This document shows positions 23,877-63,208 of a stretch of DNA of 64,000 nt, piece by piece. Made by a program: the position numbers and the translations under genes. The notes under the pieces are model-generated. The model was given only the letters and a program-made list of their open reading frames with translations, did not search any database and was not told where the DNA came from. Each line of letters starts with the position of its first letter. The first letter of the stretch is position 1. Source of the DNA: Diphasiastrum complanatum (taxonomy: Eukaryota > Streptophyta > Lycopodiopsida > Lycopodiales > Lycopodiaceae). The stretch spans positions 25,182,656 to 25,246,655 of the forward strand of contig CM055103.1 of the NCBI GenBank assembly GCA_029204225.1. Direction: 5' to 3'.

Positions 23877-24540
23877 TGTTGGGAGAGAGGGAGGAAGAAT
23901 AAATGATGAACACGAACAAGAAACGAACTCGAACAAGAAACGAACGAGAAGCGAACTCGAACAGAAAATGTTCATGCGCAACGGAATGAATTAAATGACT
24001 CTCTCCATAAGCATGACTACGCCTATCAAAATGAACAGAACTTTAGTGATAAAAATCACAGTCATTCTAGATTACATAGCCAAACATTTAAATGGATGAA
24101 GTGCTAGATGAATAATTTGTCGCGAATTGCAAGACAAATTATCTATTGCGAATGATTCGCGAAGAGCTAGACTGTGCTCGACTGATAATTAGTCACGAAT
24201 TATTTGTCAAAGACAAGACTAAAACTTAATCGTGTATTACCAGAAAGAGCAACAAGAAAGATCAGACAGAATGAAGAATAAGCATAGCAATATTGACAGA
24301 TCTAAAACACAGAACAAATAAACTGTGTCAGATTAAGTATATCAAGTATACAAGTCAATTATGCGGTAGAGCACAAGACTGTAGCAGACAAAACCGCGTG
24401 CCCTACAAAGCTTATTTCTGTCTGTACTAAGGAATGAAAATTCTTCTCTTAGTCTCTTCTTCACTCACTTGATCATCTAATCATCATTGTCGAATACGCA
24501 GATGGTATCCAATATATATACATAATATTACAGGTGTACA
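23877..24540 (-). mobile_element. 5' LTR of the Copia element, outer boundary uncertain
   Basis: Begins TGTTGGGAGAGAGGG on the plus strand next to the primer site. A TATATATATT on the minus strand at about 24511-24520 is a plausible promoter for transcription towards lower coordinates. The outer end may lie further out, up to about 24880. Confidence 0.6.
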
Positions 24541-25270
24541 GATGCGAAAGTACAGAGTGGATGTGATGTATGTAGGAGATCGTGGGTGGCTACAATTGTT
24601 GTCCAATCTGTTAGTGCAACTGCATGGGGTGAAGGTGAAAAGGGTGCGACGTCAGCCAGTACTGAAGTGGACGTTGGTAATGACGCAAAAGTGCATCACT
24701 CTTACGAATGGCCTTAGGATAAGATTTACAGGGTGCCTTATCTGTAAGGGCACCTTTGGCATTCAGTAAGGTAGTGTCCCCTTTTCGCTTGTCACCATGA
24801 CGTGTGTAAGAACACAGTGTCGCGATTCATTCGCCTTTTCTTCGTCTGTGCGAATTTGCATGTAAAAATGCAGACTGCGTGACAACGTTAGAAAAAATAT
24901 GCAACATGAATGGAGGCAGATTAAAATTGGGATTTAGGAGAGTAGAAGGAGTAAATTCAATAAGATGGGGGGTTAAGAGACATAATAAAATTATATGGAA
25001 TCAAAACGCAATAAAGGACAAAGTTGCAAATGGACTCAGAAGAAGGCAAGAAAGAACCATTTACAACCAGACCACAAGAGTCTTCTCTTCTTTGCAAGGA
25101 TTTAAGTTTTTTGAGAAAGAAGGCATATGGGAGGTTAAGTTATCTAAGCCAATTCAAGTGCAATCTCTTGCGCAAAATAATAGCTTTGGAGAGATTGAGA
25201 ATTCTGAAATGGTTGGATGTTGCAAGGTATTCCTTCGCACGAAGGGATGGGTCAACAATGCAAGCCCTAT
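24541..25270. other. Unassigned stretch with a 131-codon plus-strand frame
   Basis: An open frame at 24879-25274 has no motif I recognise and could be the complement of LINE sequence that follows the endonuclease on the minus strand. No product is proposed. Confidence 0.3.
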
Positions 25271-25285
25271 CTAGAGATATCGAGA

Positions 25286-25361
25286 AGAGAGTTTGCTTGA
25301 GGGAGGACTCGAGGAAAGAGGAAAGAGAGTTTCCTTGAGGGAGGACTCGAGGAAAGAGGAA
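25286..25361. repeat. 38-bp direct duplication
   Basis: Two adjacent copies of a unit containing CTTGAGGGAGGACTCGAGGA, 38 bp apart. Confidence 0.85.
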
Positions 25362-26209
25362 GAGGATTTAACAAGTTTCTCTTGTAGGCGAATGAAGGAT
25401 TGCGAGCAGTCAATGATATCTCCCAAGTCTGAACTGAAAGAAATCTTAACGTAAGGGCAGAATGAAAGTCTTTCTTCCAAATGAGGGAATTGTCTATGAT
25501 ATACACAGAGTGTCATTTGGAGGTTTGGCAGGGTAGAGTCTAAAGTGAAAGTTAACAGGAAGGTGATCCAACAGAGGAAAAGAGGAGATAGTGTTGCATG
25601 AAATGAGGCTGGTCCAGTCCCCTTTGTTAGAGAGATAGGATCTTTCAAGTCTCGTAGAGGTACAAAAGAGAGACAAACGTCCATTAGTCCAAGAATGGAA
25701 ATGAGGGGAATTGCTTAGTGTAAGAGCATCTGAGCAGTTAAAGTAGTCCACCATGCAGGCCTGCCTCTCAGCATAGGATATACCCTTAGGACCGTCAAGA
25801 GGGTGGAGATGCATATTGAAGTCTCCTGCAATGACCAAAGGAAGGGAGCTGAACGGAGAGATGGCATTCCAGAGGTCAACACGGGCGTGGGGAGTTAGGG
25901 GCATAAACGTTGAAAATATTGAAGGAAAAACCACATTTAGAGATAGTGCAAATATTAACACGACTACTAGGGAGGGAAAAGTGAGAAGCCAACTTATAAT
26001 CTTTGGAAATAAAGGTCACCAGTCCAGCCATTAGAGAAATTCTGAATCCAAAAAAAAATCCTATAAGAAATGCCATGTAGATTGACAAAGTTTATTAATG
26101 TAAATTATCAAAAAAAATTCATTTTCTACCCAAATGCTTTTTTATTTATGTCCGCATGATTTTCGATGCCTAGCCATTCTATGTACATTACCGTTTGTAG
26201 TTAATTAAA

Positions 26210-26647
26210 AATAGTATAACTTTTTACCCATAGCTCTAATTGAGACAAAAATTATATTGTTGGAATTTGCTTGACAAGAGCTTTCCAACGGTAGCCTAGA
26301 TGACCTACTATCAAGCAACTGTTCAAAAGTTATAGTCTGTCAAAGTTTAAAAAGACCTAATACCTCTTCTATGCATGGATGAAGGACCCTTTTGACCAAA
26401 TATCGCTTCTGTGCATGGATAGAGTGAACGGATAGAGCACTCTCTCAGTGAGAGAGTACTCTATGATCACATAGAAGCGATATTTGACCTTTTTTTTTTT
26501 TAAACTTTGATTGGCCATAACTTTTGAACGGTATTTCATAAGTAGGTCATCTAGGATACCGTTGGAAAGCTCTTGTCGAGCGCTTTCCAACGATATTTTT
26601 TTTTTTTTTTGTCTCAAACGGAGTTACCTTTAAAAAGTTATATTATT
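26210..26647. mobile_element. Fold-back element (MITE-like) with about 150-bp imperfect inverted arms
   Basis: The left arm AATAGTATAACTTTTTA at 26210 pairs with TAAAAAGTTATATTATT ending at 26647. Inside, GACAAGAGCTTTCCAACGGT pairs with ACCGTTGGAAAGCTCTTGTC, and ATATCGCTTCT near 26400 pairs with AGAAGCGATAT near 26480. The centre is CTCTCTCAGTGAGAGAG, so nearly the whole element folds as one hairpin. No protein is encoded. It sits inside the insertion that splits the LINE endonuclease. A clear target duplication was not seen. Confidence 0.8.
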
Positions 26648-27303
26648 GTAATGATAATTTGCAAATTATACTATGAATAACATGTCATGCTGCCCCCGAC
26701 GTGAAATTATAGCATTATTAAGAAAACATTTTTTTCAATTTTTAATGAGCTATATTAGGTAGATTTCAAATTCGAGTGTTTTGATTGGTTCATGTATAAG
26801 CAAAATTTGAGAAAAAAAAATATAAAGAGAATCTTTACAAAGGGTCTTTTTTGGATTTGTAACTCCTCTAATGACGAGTATCGTCAACATGAGTATAGGT
26901 GTTCTTGAAGTTACGAGCAAATGTTTTGGTTAACACATCAAGGAGCAATCCGCTAATTTTGGTTTCTTGAAGGTATCTGACCAAGTTAGAGTGACAGAGA
27001 ATTGAAAGATAGTGAAGGAGCAAAGAGCGGCGAATAGGAGAGTTGAGACCTCTAATGTTCCATGTAATCATATTCATGAGCAAGTACCAGAAGAATAGGA
27101 GAAAGCATGTCCGCTAAGAGTGCAAAGCAGAAGATAGAGAAATAACTTGAGAGAAAGTTCCAATTCTGCTCTTGAGCTATGCATGTGCAACGTGTGAATC
27201 CTCAACTTTAGCGCGAGCTAGCGATTTTAGAGAGCTTCGGGTAGAAACTTTACTGATTTGATTTTGTCCCATTTATGTAGGCATACTTGAGCAGGAGAAG
27301 CTG

Positions 27304-27794
27304 TCAATAGACTCTCTTGAGAAAGTTCGTCAAAAGGAAATGAATAGTAGTCATACCCCTTGAATCAATCCTCTGTCCCATAACGGTTTTTGGCTGTGAA
27401 TTCTGCAATATGTGAGGAGTAGGCAGATATTCTGGGAGTTCTTCTACTGAAGCATGCTGGAAATGTATCAAGCTTGGATTGTCTTTATCATTATTCAAGA
27501 AGGAAGACTTTGTTGTCTCAGAATATCATTTCTATAAGTATCTCTTTTTGGAAAGCTTCAAAGATATCTCTTTTCTAGAGGAGTGATTTGCTTGCGAACT
27601 GAGAGAACAACAGTTGCGGCCACGTTGGATTCATTAATTTTAATGAGTAGGTTGTTCTGACCTGTGGGGTCTACAGTTTGCATTACATTCTGGCCTACCA
27701 CAAAAGCATTCTGTAGATGTGAGGGTCCCACATCTATAGTTTGCATTACATTCTGGCCAACCACAAAAGCATTATGGTCAGCAGGGTCCACCAT
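27304..27794 (-). pseudogene. Short ORFs upstream of the LINE endonuclease, possibly its ORF1 tail
   Basis: A 78-codon frame (27558-27794) holds a duplicated block NAFVVGQNVMQT, matched by a DNA-level direct repeat of about 63 bp. A second frame (27304-27498) follows. Their position just upstream of the endonuclease on the same strand suggests LINE ORF1 sequence, but no RNA-binding motif is seen. Confidence 0.35.
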
Positions 27795-27876
27795 ATAGGT
27801 AAAACAAAGTGTTCGGTGTATGTTCCCTGGCCCATCAGGTGTTCATGCACTCTCTGCCCCTTATCTACTGTCGTAA

Positions 27877-28478
27877 AATCGGTGGTCGTGAGCACAACGG
27901 AGGCTCAGTTGCTCAGAGCGTAGGCGTGTAGGAACAGAAAAACAGTTAGCAGCAGAAATTTTCAAGTAGAAGAATTCATACAGTTTGCGCAAATGAACGA
28001 CACAATAGTAAGACAAAAATTGCACTCTGATAAAAATATCAACAGTGAGTACAATGGCTTGAAGTAATAACTTCAACTTGTTGAGCGTGATAACGCTGGC
28101 TACAGATAACTCTGATTAAAAGAGAATTTCTAAAAATTAACACTTACATAGCTTGTTTAAGCTAATATAGAGATTTACAAGAGAGAAAATATCTTACAAG
28201 CCTTTAAGGCTATTTATGCCAGTCTTTGCATATGTACAAAATTTGGTAACCGTCAATCGCCTTTGGGATATTTGTTTGTCTAGCTGATTTAGGGTTACTC
28301 ATCCATTGGCAAAGTTGGTCAGCAAAAATACGAAAAAGGCGAAGGTGCCTTAAAAATAATTTCTAAGGTATTCTGGCCACTTGGCCAAAGTGTCGCATTT
28401 TTTGCTAAGGAGCGAAAAAGGCGAAGGTGCCTTAAAAAATGATTTCTAAAGTAGAAAATCTCAAGGGAAAAAAATGTA
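27877..28478 (-). mobile_element. 3' LTR of an internally deleted Copia element
   Basis: About 600 bp that repeat in direct orientation at 29888-30492 with high identity (shared ATCGGTGGTCGTGAGC at one end and AAGGGAAAAAAATGT at the other). End dinucleotides are not clear, so the edges are good to a few bases. Confidence 0.9.
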
Positions 28479-29887
28479 ATGTCGAAATTATCAGCAGCTT
28501 TTCCTTTGTGGTCGAGGAACTGGTTTTCCACGAAAATGACATCTCTATTGGTGAATGTCTTCTCATTATCCAAATTGTAGAGCTTGTATGCCTTGTGATT
28601 TTGGGAATAGCCGATAAAAATCGTTTCCCTGCTCTTGTCATCTAGTTTTTTTCTTAGATCCTCAGGGATCTGAGCGAACGCGATGCACCCAAACACTCGA
28701 ATATGTTTGAGTGATGGTTTTGATCTTGTCCACACCTCATAAGGTGTCTTGCCATTCAGGGCTTTGGTGATGGATCGATTCTGTAAGTAGGCAGCTGTAG
28801 TAACAACTTCTACCCATAACTTCTTTGGAAGAGAGGCATGGGCCAACATGCTCTTGGCACTTTCGATGAGTGTCTAGTTCTTCCGCTTAGCTACACCATT
28901 GGACTGAGGTGAGTAGCTGGTTGTGTATTGTTGAAGTATCTTGTTGGCCTTGTAGAACTTCCTTGAATTCTGTGGAGATGTACTCTCCCCCTCCATCTGT
29001 GCGTAGAGCCTTGATTTTCCTCTGGGTCTGGTTTTTTGTAGACGGATCCAGAACCGAAATTTGGTCCAGACTGCATGTTGTTCTTTTTGTCAGTAGAGCC
29101 TGATATTGTAGATCTTTTGGATCTAAACTTCTGATTTTTTGAGTACAAAGCTTGAGGATCCGATCCTAGCCTCAGAAGGATGCTGATCTTCTGATCTCCT
29201 CTTGTAGGAGCAGCGAGATTACTCTTGATAGAGTGAGGTGCTCTTGGGTAGAAATTGCCATTACCCAATTTTCGTAGGCTTCAGGTAGACTCGATAATAG
29301 AGTCATGAGTGCATCGGAATCTTCTATGATTGAGCTAGTTGCAGTCATCTGCTCCATAAGATTTTTGAAAGTGTTGAGGTGACTCGAAACACTATCTGCT
29401 TCAGACATTCTGAGGTTGAAGAATTTCTTCCTCAGATGGAGCTTGGATGTAACATCTCTAATGTCGTAGAGAGTTCTAGGATGTCCCATGTATTCTTAGC
29501 TATCTGAGCAGCACGTATGTGGCTGATTTGAGTGTCCTTGATGTTGAGAGTGATCATGGCAAATGCTTTGCCATCTCTCAATTTCCACTTGGTGATGACG
29601 GTTGCATCACCTTTTGGTTTGAGTTCTGTGCCATGAACGATGTCCCACAGTTCTTTGGCTAGAAGTATAATCTTCATCTTGAATTTCCAGAGATGGTAGT
29701 TATCTCCATTGAGTTTGTCAATGAGAGATGAACTAGATGATGGATCCATTCTGGTTGAACGAGATCGTTGGTAGAAACAACGACTGTCGGAATACTGTTG
29801 GCTGCGCGTTTGCTAGAAAGACGTCTTGATATAAACAAGACTGATAATCCGCAATAAAAATGCAGATTACTGAAATGCCCGATACCA
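28479..29887 (-). mobile_element. Copia internal region, gag plus part of integrase only
   Basis: From the primer site TGGTATC (29881-29887) the minus strand gives gag (29172-29749; DNYHLWKFKMKI, TSKLHLRKKFFNL), then jumps within about 100 bp into integrase (IKALRTDGGGEYIS at about 28990), YSPQSNGVA, LPKKLWVEVV and the integrase tail (PYEVWTRSKPSLKHIRVFG, 28432-28849). Zinc knuckle, protease, RT and RNase H are all missing: the frame runs into the 3' LTR. The result is a 2.6-kb two-LTR element that could only have moved in trans. Confidence 0.88.
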
Positions 29888-30492
29888 TATCGGTGGTCGT
29901 GAGCGCAGCGGAGGCTCGGTTGCTCAGAGCGTATGCGTGTAGGAACAAAAACGCAACAGTTAGCAACAAAAATATTCAAGTAGAAAAATTCATACAGTGC
30001 ACACAAATGAACGACGCAGTAGTGAGACAAAAATTTTACTCTGATAAAAATATCAACAGTGAGTACAATGGCTTGAAGTAATAACTTCCGCTTGCTGAGC
30101 GTGATAACGCTGGCTACAGATGACTCTGATTAAAAGAGAATTTCCAAAAATTAACACTTACATAGCTTGTTGCAGCTAATATAGAGTTTTACAAGAGAGA
30201 AAATATCTTACAAGCCTTTAAGGCTATTTATGCCAATCTTTGCATATGTACAAAAGTTGGTAACCGTCAACCGCCTTTGGGATATTTGTTTGTCCAGCTG
30301 TTTTAGGGTTACTCATCCATTGGCGAAGTCGATCAGCAAAAATGCGAAATAGACTAAGGTGCCTTAAAAATGATTTCTAAGGTATTCTGGCCACTTGGCC
30401 AGTGTGTCTCATTTTTTGCTGAGGAGCGAAAAAGGCGAAAGTGCCTTAAAAAATGATTTTTAAAGTAGAAAATTTTAAAAGGGAAAAAATGT
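29888..30492 (-). mobile_element. 5' LTR of the internally deleted Copia element
   Basis: Direct-repeat partner of 27877-28478, followed on the minus strand by the primer site. Its outer end lies about 50 bp from the stop codon of the minus-strand ORF at 30540. Confidence 0.9.
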
Positions 30493-30539
30493 GAAGGCCT
30501 AAAAATATGTTGTCGACTTTCGGTTTTTCAGGATGCTCA

Positions 30540-31455
30540 TTACTTAGAACGATTTGTTTTAAGGCTGAGCATAATAAATCTAACATCTACAACATCATCA
30601 GTTGTAGGTTTTGGTACTTGAGATGAGTGATGTAAAATCTGTAACTTTGTTGTCTCCTCTGTTATTGGCACTAGTGTGCTTGGCTCAGTTTCAACAGTCT
30701 TATGATGAACAGTAGTATTGTTTATAAGATCATTGTCACATCCTTTCAAAAGACAAACTTCATTTGCCTCAGGTGGCTCTGACAGGGAATTTCTGCCTCT
30801 GGACTTCTGATTCTGATTGGAAGGTACTGATGTATCCTTGTCATCTGTGGGAAGGGTCGAAGCTCCATCTTCTTGAATAGCTAGTAAGCAGGGAAATATA
30901 CCATCAACTACTTTTTCAAAAGTCTCTAGACCTTCCTTCATGTAAGAAATTCTCTGCTCGTTCATGTTGCTTTCAGGCTTATCAAGTATCTTCGAATGTA
31001 GCCTCCCATTGCAAGCAAGCAGTAGATTTTGACGAAGGAGAAGAGTCTGAGCTATTAGCTGGGTAAGCCCAAACCCCTTAAGCTGTAAAATGGAAGGGCT
31101 CTCCAAATCCGACCATAAGGGTTTATGGTTGAAATGCCCATCACTCAGATCATTCGTACAATAGTCGCTGATGATAGTCCTATAATGAGAGTTGGGGGCT
31201 GAAGCTTCTTCAGTGGAGGAGCTTTCCATCCCGCTTGTGCTTCGTGAGCCTCCTAGAAGTGGAAGACCGTAACCAGAGGAAGTTTTAGTAGGGGCTAAAG
31301 AGGACAACCGAGCTGCCTTTTTCTTATTAACAACCACCTGAAAATCAAGATCAAAAAAAAAAAAGTACCAAACTATATGACTACAGAAGAATCAAATAAA
31401 GAAGCCTGAAAAGCGTTGAGGGATTCAAGATCCGGCAAAAAAGAGAAAGATTACC
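30540..31455 (-). CDS. Possible small gene, unknown product (about 266 residues)
   Basis: A minus-strand frame opens at 31337 and ends with a stop at 30540-30542. Just upstream is a strong acceptor: a run of about twelve T, then TTGATCTTGATTTTCAG. A donor GTAATC follows ATG at 31455-31457, giving a 117-bp GT-AG intron (31338-31454). Splicing would join ATG to GTG GTT GTT AAT, so the start codon would be the last codon of a mostly untranslated first exon. The product is Ser/Thr-rich and soluble, with a basic start (NKKKAARL), a Leu-rich central stretch (GFGLTQLIAQTLLLRQNLLL) and an acidic, polar tail. I recognise no family. A chance frame remains possible. Confidence 0.4.
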
Positions 31456-34348
31456 ATGTAAAGTCTTCATGGATTCAACAGAGATACTGACCTTCTTCAA
31501 GCTCTCCAATTTGTCCACGGGGTGGGGAGCCTGAGAGCAAGGAGAGAGTTTGAGTGCTTCTACGTAACTACGAGAGAAGTGGACAAAGGTCGGAAGAGGA
31601 AGAAGTCCTCTAGAGTTTAAGAGGGAGATTGTTCGGCGCACCGATAAAGGCAGGAGCGGCTTCCACCTTGTCAAGATTGAGGGCAAAGCAGGGAGACCTG
31701 ATGGAGGAGGAGAGGGACCGCCTTACCACGTTTTTGAGAAATAAAGGCCATAAGCAGGAACAAACGGGGGCCAGGAGAGGCCACCCAGAGCAAAAGAAGC
31801 AGGTTCAGTTGAGAGAATGTGTTGAGAAACACATCCCTCAGAAGGGGCAACTGAGCAGGATGTGCAAACAGGAGAAAGTGTTGAAAAACACAGTGCTCAA
31901 AAACCAAGAAGAATGCACAAAGCAGTAGAACCTAGGTCAGTCCAAAAGAAAGCACAAAGGCCTAAGAGAAATCAACAGAAAATGCTCATAGCTAGTTCCA
32001 AACAGTTCCTATCACCAAGATCAATTCAAAATACTATCCATTACCTATACTTTGTAAAGTGAAAAGTGTGATGAAGCGAAAACATAAGATGCTTTGAGTG
32101 ATTGGTGTATCTATGTGAGTATTGTGTGATCTAGATGTTATGTGGTTAGTTGGATTTATGTGACGATATTCTGTTATTGTAATCTACAATTAATTGATTT
32201 GTATGATTTGATGGCTTCACAAAGTGATGTAGCAACATAGGTTCATGCAATTGTGAATATAAGGTGAAATATCCTAAGATGAGATTATGAACCTTGGGTT
32301 ATAGATTTTTTGTTGGTCTCTTTTTTGTCCCTAAAAATTAGGAGTTATTGATGAGATTGGTGACCAACCACATGACAATCTTGGTTCATCCATTAATTAG
32401 GTGAGATTTCATGATTTGGCCTTAGATGTTAGGTTTAGGTGTAATTCTCATGCAATGTAACCCTAAGTTGGTATATTATCTTTTATAAGGGTGCATTATG
32501 CTCTACTTTTTGAGATAAACAAATTTGGAGTGTTTGTTGACATTGGAATTCAAAATCGAGTTGTAGCTACGTTGTAAGTTTGATCTTTGATGTTTATGTG
32601 ATTGATTGAAAACTAAGTATTTTATGGTTTCATGCATATTTCAAGACCTCAAAAAAGTCTCTTGCTTTGTGATAATTGGTTTTTTTATATTATGTAGTGA
32701 TATTGTATTAGAAATCCAAGACTTGTCTTGAGTTTTTTGCTTAACTATTTTAATTTCCAATGCTATTTTTATTTGTGTGATTAATCTATGATCTAAGAAC
32801 ACTCATTTTTACAAGCTATACAATATAATACATTTTATAGTTTATATCATAAACAAGAAACACTCATCTAAAATTTTCTATTTTAATTTTTTATTTATGA
32901 ATGTCACATTATTATCAAAACTTGTGTTTTCAAATATTATTTTTTTCTTTTGAAATCAAAGAGCTCTTCATTCAGTCTTCGAACAATAACACAAAGTTTG
33001 AAAATTGTTTCTGATTTGTCAAAGAAATAACATTTACATCAGCTTACTGTTGTTGAGTTAACTCATGTTAACATATGAAAGGTCTTTGTTTGACACCATA
33101 AATAAATAAAAATTAGAAGGGTTTATTTCATAGCAAAATCCGTTGTGTTGATGCACATTGTATGTGTAGTCTGGAGTGCCTACCTCCTTTTAATGGCCTT
33201 GAGGAATGACTAGGAGATCAAATAGCTCACACTTATATGATAGCCAATTATCAACCTAGTTCCGTAATTGGAAAGTGACATCTAATTTACAAATAAGTTG
33301 AATGCACAAATTCGGGCAAAGCACTTATTCCTAGGATCTACATTCAGCTTGTTATACGTGAAAAAGGACTTGAGTTTCCAACCAGAGGAGACTGTAAATG
33401 AGTGCAAATGAAGAGCTGACCATACAAATGGAGATATAAAGGTTTGACACAAGCAGTCTAAAGAGAACTCTTCAATGTTTCGGTAATAAACAATGTTTCC
33501 TGAAATCACAATTTTAGGCAAACAAAATGTCATTCCAATTCGGACCAATTTGAATAGCGCAAATTGTTTTAAGATATTCAAAATTTCTCAAAATTTTCAT
33601 GATCTTTATTCCACAGTTTAAATATACTACCAAGTTTTGACTTCCAAATTTTGATCTCAATAGCCCCTGATCAACCTTCATCCGACTAACTGTGTTATTG
33701 ATACAGGAAACAATTGGCGGTACACAATCATTGTAGACTCAATACTTGCCATTGGTTATAGTATGTAGACTCTAATCTATAGGATCTCTATAGAAAGAAA
33801 AGACGGGGTGTCTCATTTCTTGAACTATAGAACAATTTAGCATGCGTAAATTGTAGTCTGAAGCCAACAGCCAGTACTGAGTTTACAATGCTGGGACTGC
33901 GCGTTGTAAGCTTCCAGCTTGTTTGAATTATCATGATTTCCGTTGTACTCAGTAGTGGTAATTTGTTAAATGTACATAGACTAAGGAATTAAGACTAGGG
34001 TAACTGTATTCTGCATTGTGTGAATGTAGTCAGCTGTTTCTTTTTTCTGTTATGACATGAATCTAACATACCTTTCCAAACCCTAAGCTGATTCTTCAAG
34101 TCGAAAAGTTGGGTTTTGTGATTCTGAACCGGTTCAGATTAACAAATTGACCAAATCGAACCTAGCAATAGTAAGCGGGCTACAAACATTGGCACTGAAT
34201 TATGTAAAGACACTTTCAAAGGTTCATGGTCAAAATATCATCCCAAGAGTTTAAGACATAATAAACAGCTTGTAAGGATTAAATTTCATCACCACAAAAC
34301 TTCATTAATGCAAAAACTTCAACAGTTCAAGTACATGAATGAACAAAC
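31456..34348. other. Intergenic DNA, no gene supported
   Basis: Contains short frames on both strands (for example 31629-31928 plus and 33282-33581 minus) without motifs. Near 31818 and 31877 an 11-bp block (GTGTTGAGAAA / GTGTTGAAAAA) recurs within a low-complexity, purine-rich stretch. Confidence 0.5.
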
Positions 34349-61366
<27,018 letters not shown>

Positions 61367-62906
61367 CTGACACAAGATAATAATAACTTCTCAACTGCTG
61401 ATTGCAAAAGTTACAAACGTTCGTATTGATAGCCAATTCTTAAATACAAGTTTGTTTTCAAAATGTGAAAAGGTTGACGATTCTCTGACATACAAGAATA
61501 TGTTTATGATATCGTCACACAAAATTTATCCATCAAGATTTACGAATTCCACAGTCCCAACTAATTGTCAATTGAATGTCTACATCCTGAAATAGTTAAA
61601 ACTAGCCTAAATACCTCTACGCTCGGAAAAAAAAAATAGCTATAATAAAAGGTTGTTACATAAAAGCAACCATAACATGTAAAAATTACAAATATTCAGG
61701 AGGTCCTAGATCAACATAAAGGACGTCTTGGTCGACATAACTAAGAAGTCAAAGTTCAACTAAAGTTCTATTCTTGGGCCTCATTTATATAAATGGGATT
61801 TTATTTTTAATGTCCACTGAATTTCAAAAAGCTTCCAACTCTATAGCCCCCATAATGGGATGAAGACACTACTTAGTGACAATCAAACAGATATGTCGAG
61901 CACAATTTAGAAACTTTCACGCATATTTACCTATATTAGTACATTTACTAGTGGGAACACAAGTAAAACACCCTAAACAAACATAAATTGCATTTGGACT
62001 TCAAGGACTATCTAGCAAAGCATTAGTTCCATAGTGGACAACTTGCATATTTTGTGGTCGTTCAATGCACACGAATAGTGCCCATATGTAGTCGTGAAGC
62101 ATTGGATAAGTCTATCTTCAATATGTATTTGTTGTCTTCATAGAACATATATCTCCCAAGTCCCTTTGTCAACGACCTTCACTCAACTACTTTAAGGTGT
62201 TATTTTGACAGTCCATCAGCAATACCAAAATCATGTGGATAGGTGGTTTTAGAAGTTTAAGGTGTATAAGCATTCCAAGTCATACAAAGCAAAATCTGAC
62301 ACTGTATAAGTTGAAGCAGCTCAAATGTTACTAGTCAACTGTTACTAGTCCCCTTTGTCCTTTGTAAAGATTTCTAACATAAGTTCAAGCTTTATGGGTT
62401 TGCAAAAGCCATGCCTTGTGAAGTGGGCAATGTATGGGGATGGGTGGAGCTAATAGGAACGGATGACCTTAGACTACTTTTGGAGCACATTGATGTGATG
62501 CTCATATTGTGGCATGTTGTCCTTCAATACTGTAACATAAATTACAGCACTCAATGGAATCACAAATTGTGATGACTAGATACCCAACAACATCAGATAT
62601 CTGAAGGTTCAGGACCTATATAAGATAAAAGGGCCTATAGGCCAGTTGATAAACGAAAATGCAGGGTCGTCCAAAGCAATAATTTATGCCATCTACTTTG
62701 AGCTCTTTTGAAAAGGGAAGCCTAGGAGATCCACCAGCAGAAAAGGCTCCCATCAGTAATGAAATAGAGGAAAGGCAAATGCCCACCAGCTCAACTAATA
62801 GGCCGAGCAGCTCATGGGGGCTCATAGGCCGAGCAGCTCATGGGGGCTCACCACATCATCTCCCGTGGTGCAAGACACTTAGGGCATCTCCTCCGAGTGC
62901 AAGATC
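61367..62906. other. Upstream PGAP1-like intron (presumed), no exon recognised
   Basis: The exon at 61247-61366 begins with an acceptor, so this must be intron. I could not find the preceding exon in the window. A 26-bp tandem duplication (62799-62850) lies here. Confidence 0.5.
62799..62850. repeat. 26-bp tandem duplication
   Basis: Two perfect copies of a unit containing TAGGCCGAGCAGCTCATGGG. Confidence 0.95.
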
Positions 62907-63208
62907 TGTTAAAGTTAATGCTTACATTATTACACCTAATGTTGTCATTTCAAGTTATTGCTATGGACATGTGTTAGTGCTTTTACAATATGTAGAGACA
63001 TTAACTTGGCAAATTTTTGAGATTGCTTTTGCTTTTGCTTTTAGCATAGATCAAAGTCTATAAGAATGTAGTACACCCTACCTCATATGCAATGGGACAT
63101 AGTTGGAGTTTCCATCACGTGTGTTCTCTCTCATGTGTTTGGCTATTGTTTCATCACAATAGGAATCTTGTCTTGGGTTACTTGTATGAGCAAGTCGGTT
63201 TTCTAACA
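62907..63208 (+). mobile_element. 5' LTR of a Copia-like element (302 bp)
   Basis: Begins TGTTAAAGTTAATG and ends TTTTCTAACA, with inverted TGTTA/TAACA termini. The primer site follows directly. Confidence 0.85.

Larger units (their letters stand above)
25271..27083 (-). mobile_element. LINE endonuclease remnant, split by an insertion
   Basis: The minus strand carries the start of an AP-type endonuclease at 26868-27083 (ITWNIRGLNSPIRR, QETKI). The rest lies at 25494-26088 (GLVTFISKDYKLASHF, NVYAPN, IAGDFNMHLHPLDGPKG, SWTNGR). These are the WN-G, ET and GDFN blocks of the LINE endonuclease that nicks target DNA. About 740 bp (roughly 26095-26830) interrupt the domain. It is a different LINE family from the copies at 43-58 kb. 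Reverse transcriptase is not recognisable downstream. Confidence 0.85.

Noticed and set aside
33282-33581. 99-codon minus-strand frame in intergenic DNA
   Set aside because: No splice signals, motif or repeat relation; likely chance.
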